64,000 nucleotides of DNA from Paludibacteraceae bacterium (GTDB taxonomy: Bacteria; Bacteroidota; Bacteroidia; Bacteroidales; Paludibacteraceae): contig JAFSKL010000026.1 of the NCBI GenBank assembly GCA_017448985.1, positions 106,612 to 170,611 of the forward strand, written 5' to 3'. Shown here one piece after another: positions 59,194 to 64,000 of this stretch. Below the pieces are notes generated by a model. The model was not told the origin of the DNA and made no database searches. It saw nothing but the letters and a program-made list of their open reading frames with translations. Each line of letters opens with the position of its first letter. Positions within the stretch are counted from its first letter, which is position 1. Both the position numbers and the translations under genes were made by a program.

Positions 59194-61788
59194 CTATTTC
59201 ACCTCTTGGCCAGTGAGGGTATAGAGTTTGTCGCCGCGTTGGATAAGGACTTGGCCGTTACGGAGGATCTTACGAGCAGAAGGAGTCGTATTAGACGGTA
59301 ATTCTTCTATCGCCGTTGGGTCTGTGTCTTTTGAACAATCGACTTCTGTTGCAATCCGTTTGCCAGAATTGGTACCAATTTGATAACAAACATCATATTG
59401 CGTACTAATGTCCACGGTCTGGTTGTTGTCGCCCGTCCAAGTAGAACCATTTACAAATATAATGTTTAGTTCTTGGCAGTAGCGCGTATAAGAGTACCAT
59501 TTGCCTTCTTTGTTCAGTTTAACCCATTCGCCTTCAGTGTCCTCGTTCCATACCCAAGCAGAAATCGTTTCTCCCCAATCGGATGGCATTTGCGCCTTAA
59601 CCGTAATTTGATTCGGACAATTCTCAAGCGTATAAGAGCGTTTGCCTGATGTCTCGTTGCCAATAATGATGCAAGCGTTGTTACTAATGTTGATGTCCTC
59701 CGTTTGATTATTGTCGCCGTTCCATGTTGTTCCATTAACAAAGACGATATTAAGCGGAGTCTTATCTGTTGTGTATGTGTACCATTTGCCATCTTTTTTC
59801 AGAGTAGCCCAATGTCCCTCAACTCCATCACCCCAAGTCCAGGCAGATATAGTGGCTCCCCAATCCGAAGGCATCTTGGCTTTAATGGTAATACCGTTCA
59901 GGTTAGTTTCGTATTTATTGCCGACACCTACTGCATACCACGCATTTACAACTGATTGATGTTCTTGTGACCCCTTCCCGTAAAGGTCTATTGCTGCTTG
60001 AATAGAACCATTTCGCGAATCAGGATATGTTGATGTTGATGTAATATAGTATAGAAGATTGCGATAAACAATTTGAATAGCTTTATCCATACCTATTCCT
60101 GTAACTGAATAATTTCCATTTGACACTTTATCATCTATATATCCTGCTCCTCCTTGACATAATAAGTAAAACCAAAAGTTTTGAACACCGCAATTAGTAT
60201 GCACACCGTCTTGATCATTATTTATATTGGGTTGACCTGTTATTGGTTGCCAATTAGTACCATGATATGTATTAGGACCTCCCATCGATTTTGGCGCGCT
60301 TATAGACCTTCCTGCGTGGTTGGGTGTAGTGATAATAGTGCCAGCTCCTACAAGCCAGTCTGCCTCACCTAACGCATAAGCCTCTACAGCATTACCCATA
60401 ATATCTCCAAATGATTCATTTAAAGCACCTCCTTCTCCAGAAGTAGGCAAATTTTGATCACCATTTGCTCCAGTTACCAGATGAGTATATTCATGCCCCA
60501 TAATATCAATAGCCACTAATGGATTACATGATTTACCATCACCCATACCATAAGCCATCATACCGGAGCCTCCAAATGCGCAAGATTGATTGGGGAAACC
60601 TTGTTTGTGAAAAAGATCAAGATCAGACGGAGGATTTACATATTGAACAATGAATGAACCTTTTCCATCATAACTGATATGATTAAATGTCGTTTTGTAA
60701 AAATCATACACCTTTTCCATGCCCCAATGCACATCTAATGCTGGGTGATAGGCTTTCCCGATTACATAGGTTGCTTGCGTTTTGTTATTGTTCCACGAAT
60801 ATGAGCCGGCTAAAATATCTAAAATCTTTACAGAACCACCGCTGTCATCACTTATTCCATCATAATCAAGCACTTCTATATAAACTTCACCATTCATTTC
60901 AATCCGCATAGGGATATTAAATGTAACCGGTAAAGTAGCGTCTTCATAATAGCCAGATTCATAAAGAACAACTCCATTCGCATTCTTAACTCGTATATAC
61001 AAATCCGGTTTTGAATCAGTTAAAACATTATACCACCAATCTTGAGAAGCCCATGTGATAGTAACGGATTCCAATATAGGTGCATACCACTCGGAACTTG
61101 GATTTGTGTAGGGATATATTGTATTTGGATTTACTCCATCATATGCACCTGCATCAACAGTAAAAATAAGCCTGGTGCTATCCACTAAAGTATTTATATT
61201 TGCTGAATTATCGTAAATAATATCTTTCACCCCATAATATAGTGTATGCGCTGTTCCATTTTTTGCAGCATTACTAACAACGGATATCACTACTATTTCT
61301 TCTCCGGTTTTAGCATTTATATACACATTTGAATAATGTTTTTCGTCAAAATATTTATATGCGGTGTAATATTTCCCTTGATGTTCAAAGATTATAGGCT
61401 CTAAGTCTTTATCTCCAAATTGTGTGTTCTTTGCTTTGATTTGTTGTTGCGACAGAATGGTTTGCTCACTTGGCATTTTTCCTTTTTCAAGTAATTTGCC
61501 ATTAATAGAAAGAATTGAATGGTTTTGTTCATGGACCAACAAATAGCAACCCTCTACTTTTATTCCCTCAATATATTGCTGATAGGTATAGTGTTTCATC
61601 CCTATCTCGTCTGTTGTTGTATGTGATAAAACAAGACTTGAATTCTCTGGCAAATTGTATTCTTTCCTACATTGTTCAAGTGCTTGTTTGACAGATACCT
61701 GCTTATCGCTTAGATCAAGCCAAATGTTATTAGCCAACATGTTTACGCAAAGGCAAACTAAAAAATAAATGGATAAAAGTTTTTTCAT
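59194..61788 (-). CDS. Secreted M4 thermolysin-like metalloprotease
   Basis: The 864-residue protein has a signal peptide (MKKLLSIYFLVCLCVNMLA), an FTP/PepSY propeptide to about 175, an insert of about 120 residues with a C2-like strand pattern, and the M4 catalytic domain at about 350-640: MGHEYTH near 431 and GGALNESFGDIMG about 20 residues later give the zinc ligands, GVHTNCGVQNFW the active-site His. Two similar modules follow at about 650-730 and 735-805 (IKAKMPSDWGATISAWTWGD; VKAQMPSDWGETISAWVWNE), starch-binding-like. The tail ILRNGQVLIQRGDKLYTLTG is like that of the PL9-like protein. Confidence 0.92.
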   Translation of the reverse strand: MKKLLSIYFLVCLCVNMLANNIWLDLSDKQVSVKQALEQCRKEYNLPENSSLVLSHTTTDEIGMKHYTYQQYIEGIKVEGCYLLVHEQNHSILSINGKLLEKGKMPSEQTILSQQQIKAKNTQFGDKDLEPIIFEHQGKYYTAYKYFDEKHYSNVYINAKTGEEIVVISVVSNAAKNGTAHTLYYGVKDIIYDNSANINTLVDSTRLIFTVDAGAYDGVNPNTIYPYTNPSSEWYAPILESVTITWASQDWWYNVLTDSKPDLYIRVKNANGVVLYESGYYEDATLPVTFNIPMRIEMNGEVYIEVLDYDGISDDSGGSVKILDILAGSYSWNNNKTQATYVIGKAYHPALDVHWGMEKVYDFYKTTFNHISYDGKGSFIVQYVNPPSDLDLFHKQGFPNQSCAFGGSGMMAYGMGDGKSCNPLVAIDIMGHEYTHLVTGANGDQNLPTSGEGGALNESFGDIMGNAVEAYALGEADWLVGAGTIITTPNHAGRSISAPKSMGGPNTYHGTNWQPITGQPNINNDQDGVHTNCGVQNFWFYLLCQGGAGYIDDKVSNGNYSVTGIGMDKAIQIVYRNLLYYITSTSTYPDSRNGSIQAAIDLYGKGSQEHQSVVNAWYAVGVGNKYETNLNGITIKAKMPSDWGATISAWTWGDGVEGHWATLKKDGKWYTYTTDKTPLNIVFVNGTTWNGDNNQTEDINISNNACIIIGNETSGKRSYTLENCPNQITVKAQMPSDWGETISAWVWNEDTEGEWVKLNKEGKWYSYTRYCQELNIIFVNGSTWTGDNNQTVDISTQYDVCYQIGTNSGKRIATEVDCSKDTDPTAIEELPSNTTPSARKILRNGQVLIQRGDKLYTLTGQEVK

Positions 61789-61834
61789 ATCTTTAAAGAT
61801 TAATGTTCAAATAAAACGCGAACGATACTTATTT

Positions 61835-61940
61835 CACTTAGAGGTTGTAGGATACCCACCATGCATATAAGTTCGCTCGCGTAAATACGAGCGTCTGAAC
61901 TTATTTTGGCATGGTAACGAAACTCCTACATTTCTAAGTG
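61835..61940. ncRNA. Long interrupted hairpin, candidate structured RNA
   Basis: Five perfect stems nest around one centre: CACTTAGA 61,835-61,842 with TCTAAGTG 61,933-61,940; TGTAGGA 61,846-61,852 with TCCTACA 61,924-61,930; CCATGC 61,859-61,864 with GCATGG 61,909-61,914; ATAAGTTC 61,867-61,874 with GAACTTAT 61,897-61,904; GCTCG 61,875-61,879 with CGAGC 61,888-61,892. That is 34 base pairs in 106 bases with unequal bulges. It lies upstream of the M4 protease gene (minus strand) and may be in its leader or be a separate RNA or a DNA site. Confidence 0.6.
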
Positions 61941-62133
61941 CCAATAAATCGCAAACGCTATAATATCAATATGTCTGCGCAACGCTTTGCGCTTGGGTGA
62001 CCGGTCAAGTTCGGCCGATAGATTGCTCCGGGTTTAGCGTCGCGGAGCAGGGACGATTATATAGTTTAATCAAATAGCAATTCGTGAAGGGCTTCGTAAA
62101 CCACAACGACCTTTTCACCGGAAGGCAATGTTT
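61941..62133. other. Gene-free stretch with further hairpins
   Basis: No gene is seen. GCGCAACGCTTTGCGC near 61,977 and GCTCCG...CGGAGC near 62,024-62,048 are further small hairpins, GC-richer than the surroundings. No standard promoter for the M4 gene was found here. Confidence 0.4.
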
Positions 62134-62259
62134 CTAATGATTATGGATAATACTCTTTAATGATGCATCCAACTCTTCGATGGTATGAAGGCTATCCCAT
62201 TTCTCTTCAGAGATAGTTCCTGCACAATGCAGAATAGGTTGTTTTAATGCTGCTTCCAT
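62134..62259 (-). CDS. Very small protein of unknown function
   Basis: The 41-residue product MEAALKQPILHCAGTISEEK (and on to SIIHNH) starts 34 bases after a full promoter box (62,293-62,324). The ATG further upstream would precede the transcript. I do not recognise it. Size and acidic/helical composition would suit a small regulatory or antitoxin-like protein; no toxin gene adjoins it. Confidence 0.5.
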   Translation of the reverse strand: MEAALKQPILHCAGTISEEKWDSLHTIEELDASLKSIIHNH

Positions 62260-62292
62260 ATGTTTTATGTCATTTGCAAACCTTTGCGGGTG

Positions 62293-62324
62293 CAAAGGTA
62301 CAACAATTATTTGATATATGCAAA
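62293..62324 (-). promoter_or_regulatory. Promoter of the 41-residue gene
   Basis: TTTG at 62,321-62,324 and TACCTTTG at 62,293-62,300 on the minus strand, spacer 20. Confidence 0.78.
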
Positions 62325-62421
62325 TATTTAAGAGAAAAAAGTGAAATTTTAATAGAAAAAACGGTATCCCGGAATAGAGGGACACCGGAAAAGAAACGCG
62401 AGACTTGGATGGGACGAGGGG

Positions 62422-62574
62422 TTAAATAGCTACCGTAAACGGATCAACTTGCGTCACAACTCCGTTCTCACTAAAAATGAGCGGTTGGTTGTCACGACGA
62501 TGTTGCTCGACAACACGACGATGTGTTATTTGTAATCCTTGATTGATTTTGGATTCTAATTCTCTTTCGCTCAT
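62422..62574 (-). CDS. Small protein, possible antitoxin-like
   Basis: The 50-residue product starts MSERELESKINQGLQITHRR and ends GVVTQVDPFTVAI. It begins 33 bases after the promoter at 62,607-62,638. A helix followed by QPLIFSENGVVTQV, a strand-turn-strand, resembles small Bacteroidetes proteins with the pattern KI-x-G-x-x-x-A-x-x-x-L-V-E...L-V-x-S-x-N-G. The function is unknown to me. Confidence 0.55.
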   Translation of the reverse strand: MSERELESKINQGLQITHRRVVEQHRRDNQPLIFSENGVVTQVDPFTVAI

Positions 62575-62606
62575 GTTGCATCTTTGCCATTTGACCTTTG
62601 CGGGTG

Positions 62607-62638
62607 CAAAGGTACAAAGAAATATTGATATATGCAAA
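62607..62638 (-). promoter_or_regulatory. Promoter of the 50-residue gene
   Basis: TTTG at 62,635-62,638 and TACCTTTG at 62,607-62,614 on the minus strand, spacer 20. The -33 box is 2 bases before the M20 stop codon. Confidence 0.8.
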
Positions 62639-62639
62639 T

Positions 62640-64000
62640 TTATTTGTAATTTTTTGCGTATTCTTGGTAAAATTCGGTGACGGCGATGATGCCGCGTTGC
62701 CAGACGTCGAGGTCCATGGATTCGTTGGGTGAGTGGATAGCGTTCTGCTCGAGGCCGAAGCCCATGAGGATCGTTTTGCAGCCGAGGATGGCTTCGAAGG
62801 CGGCGATGATGGGTATGGAGCCGCCTCGACGAGCGGCAAGAGGCCGTTTGCCGAAGGCTACTTCGAAACCGTGTTCGGCAGCTCGGTAAGCCGGTATATC
62901 AATCGGGCAGACATAGCCTTGGCCGCCATGCATGGGCGTAACGGTCACACGGACGCCCTTGGGAGCGAGGGTCTGCATATAGTCGATGAAGGCTTGCGAA
63001 ATACGTTCGTGGTCCTGATTAGCGACGAGCCGACAACTCACTTTGGCGAAAGCCTTGGAAGGCAGGACCGTCTTGGAGCCTTCGCCTGTGTAGCCACCCC
63101 AGATACCGCAGATATCGAAAGAGGGCCGGCAGGAGTTACGCTCGAGTGTGCTGTAACCCTCCTCGCCGAAGACATCGCTGACGCCGATGGCTTGGTTGTA
63201 GGCCTGCCGGTCGAAGGGTATCTGCGCTATCATGGCGCGTTCGGCATCGGGTATAGGCAGCACATCGTCGTAGAAATGCGGGATAGTGATCCGTCCGTGG
63301 TCGTCCACTACTTTGGCGAGCATCTCGCAGAGGGCATTGAGGGGGTTCTTGACGGCTCCGCCGAAGTGGCCCGAGTGGAGGTCCCGGTTAGGCCCATCGA
63401 CCTCGATCTGCCAATAGGCGAGTCCACGCAGGCCGGTAGTGATAGAGGGCGTCTCTTTGCCTATCATGGAGGTGTCGGACACAAGGATGATATCCGCTTT
63501 GAGCAGTTCACGGTGGTCCTCCAGGAAGGCCTCGAGAGAGGGCGAGCCGATCTCTTCCTCGCCTTCGAAGATGAACTTGACGTTACAGCGCATCTGTCCT
63601 GTCCGGACGAGGTACTCAAAGGCTTTGACCTGAATCATAGCCTGCCCTTTGTCGTCGTCTGCGCCGCGGGCATAGAGTCGTCCGTCACGGATAGTCGGTT
63701 CCCACGGATCGGAGTGCCAGAGTTCGAGGGGTTCGACAGGCATCACGTCGTAGTGGGAATAGACCAAAACGGTTAAGGGTGAGGGGTTACCGGTTACGGG
63801 TGAGGGGTTACCGGTTACGGGTGAGGGGTTACCGGTTACGGGTGAGGGGTTACCGGTTACGGGTGAGGGGTTACCGGTTAAGGGTGAGGGGTTACCGGTT
63901 ACGGGTGAGGGGTTACCGGTTACGGGTGAGGGGTTACCGGTTAAGGGTGAGGGGTTACCGGTTACGGGTGAGGGGTTACCGGTTACGGGTGAGGGGTTAC
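62640..64000 (-). CDS. M20 family dipeptidase with a long heptad repeat, N-terminus beyond the window
   Basis: The visible 453 residues hold the M20 core: VYSHYDVMPVEP (zinc His), YARGADDDKGQ (bridging Asp), FEGEEEIGSPS (catalytic Glu pair), GLRGLAYWQIEVDGPNRDLHSGHFGG (dimerisation lid) and the late His in ENAIHSPNES-like EQNAIHSPNES. The family cleaves dipeptides with two zinc ions. The TTG before VYSHYD is not the start: the frame stays open leftward of it in the protein through eleven 21-base units to the window edge. M20 enzymes have about 80 residues before this strand, so the N-terminal part should lie beyond the array. Confidence 0.92.
   Translation of the reverse strand, partial: NPSPVTGNPSPVTGNPSPLTGNPSPVTGNPSPVTGNPSPLTGNPSPVTGNPSPVTGNPSPVTGNPSPVTGNPSPLTVLVYSHYDVMPVEPLELWHSDPWEPTIRDGRLYARGADDDKGQAMIQVKAFEYLVRTGQMRCNVKFIFEGEEEIGSPSLEAFLEDHRELLKADIILVSDTSMIGKETPSITTGLRGLAYWQIEVDGPNRDLHSGHFGGAVKNPLNALCEMLAKVVDDHGRITIPHFYDDVLPIPDAERAMIAQIPFDRQAYNQAIGVSDVFGEEGYSTLERNSCRPSFDICGIWGGYTGEGSKTVLPSKAFAKVSCRLVANQDHERISQAFIDYMQTLAPKGVRVTVTPMHGGQGYVCPIDIPAYRAAEHGFEVAFGKRPLAARRGGSIPIIAAFEAILGCKTILMGFGLEQNAIHSPNESMDLDVWQRGIIAVTEFYQEYAKNYK
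63771..64000. repeat. 21-bp tandem array (three 7-base units) translated in the M20 gene
   Basis: Eleven units of GGTTAMG-GGTGAGG-GGTTACC run to the window edge; the last lacks one base. Units 1, 6 and 9 have GGTTAAG, the others GGTTACG. On the minus strand in the M20 frame each unit reads G-N-P-S-P-V-T, or L for V in the variant, with no stop codon. Confidence 0.95.

Noticed and set aside
61835-61940. Integron attC recombination site
   Set aside because: The fold is similar in size, but the outer boxes do not fit the GTTRRRY / RYYYAAC consensus and there is no integrase or cassette row.
63771-64000. Possible CRISPR array or centromere-like iterons in the terminal repeat
   Set aside because: The 21-bp units are joined without any unique spacers, and the minus-strand frame is open through all of them in phase with the M20 gene.
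1-64000. tRNA or rRNA genes
   Set aside because: The gene-free stretches were read for cloverleaf arms and CCA-like ends and for rRNA-like sequence; none was found, though without a covariance search a tRNA could be missed.

Overview
The window looks like the chromosome of an uncultured gut or rumen member of the Bacteroidales. Evidence for this: many promoters have the Bacteroidetes form (TTTG or TTG, a spacer of about 20 bp, then TAnnTTTG); there is a DUF4293 protein, BspA-like LRR protein, thermolysin-like and PL9-like secreted enzymes with similar short C-terminal tails, and an LPS pathway gene (kdsB). No rRNA, tRNA, CRISPR array, transposase or phage module was found.

Layout. 1-10,154 is a surface-polysaccharide operon on the minus strand: an ABC exporter ATPase (Wzt-like), a GT8 and other glycosyltransferases, a doubled FdtA-like sugar ketoisomerase, then a small carrier-protein module (adenylating ligase, VOC protein, acyl carrier protein, GNAT-like protein, NodB deacetylase) and two more glycosyltransferases. 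10,155-12,400 is an AT-rich accessory stretch with repeated leader-like elements, a GxxExxY gene, a damaged RhuM gene and the stump of a plus-strand gene. 12,402-24,187 holds a frameshifted peroxiredoxin, an FdtB-like aminotransferase, ComM/YifB, superoxide dismutase, rubrerythrin, fRMsr, a HAD-HD fusion, a FemAB-like protein, an aminotransferase and two Wzm-like permeases. 24,215-30,501 holds an MMPL transporter, a pseudouridine synthase, rpmF and pheS. 30,617-34,522 (plus) is a glycosyltransferase, a PL9-like protein and a BspA-like protein. 34,556-40,734 (minus) holds a phosphoesterase, an outer-membrane barrel, mutS2, a DciA-like protein and a cell-wall hydrolase. 41,772-48,678 (plus) is mfd, kdsB, deoD and yidC. 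The rest is LytTR regulator, rlmN, mscS, a hexapeptide acyltransferase, rseP, dxr, a degenerate M23 protein, fumarase, an M4 protease, two tiny genes and an M20 dipeptidase cut by the window edge.

The most striking thing is not one locus. Short tandem DNA repeats with a 7-base period, in about a dozen sequence families, lie in many gaps between genes and also in frame inside conserved housekeeping genes (sod, pheS, rlmN, mfd, fumarase, the DUF177 gene, HAD-HD, the FdtA-like gene, M20 and others). Because 7 x 3 = 21, such a repeat gives a heptad peptide. The extreme case is the 21-bp array at the right edge (63,771-64,000), which is translated inside the M20 gene as repeating G-N-P-S-P-V/L-T. 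A second class has a 9-base period (mutS2, mfd). A third class consists of short hairpins, some embedded in heptamer tracts. One 27-base composite is identical in rlmN and in an acyltransferase, giving the peptide [11 protein letters not shown] in both; one 37-base composite is identical inside the FemAB-like gene and upstream of dxr. This looks like an active genome-wide process of repeat expansion or spread tolerated in protein surface loops.

The FdtA-, FdtB- and FdtC-like enzymes, the Wzt/Wzm exporter and the carrier-protein module could together build and export a glycan carrying an acylated amino sugar or an aminoacyl group. That assignment is inferred from families and gene order.
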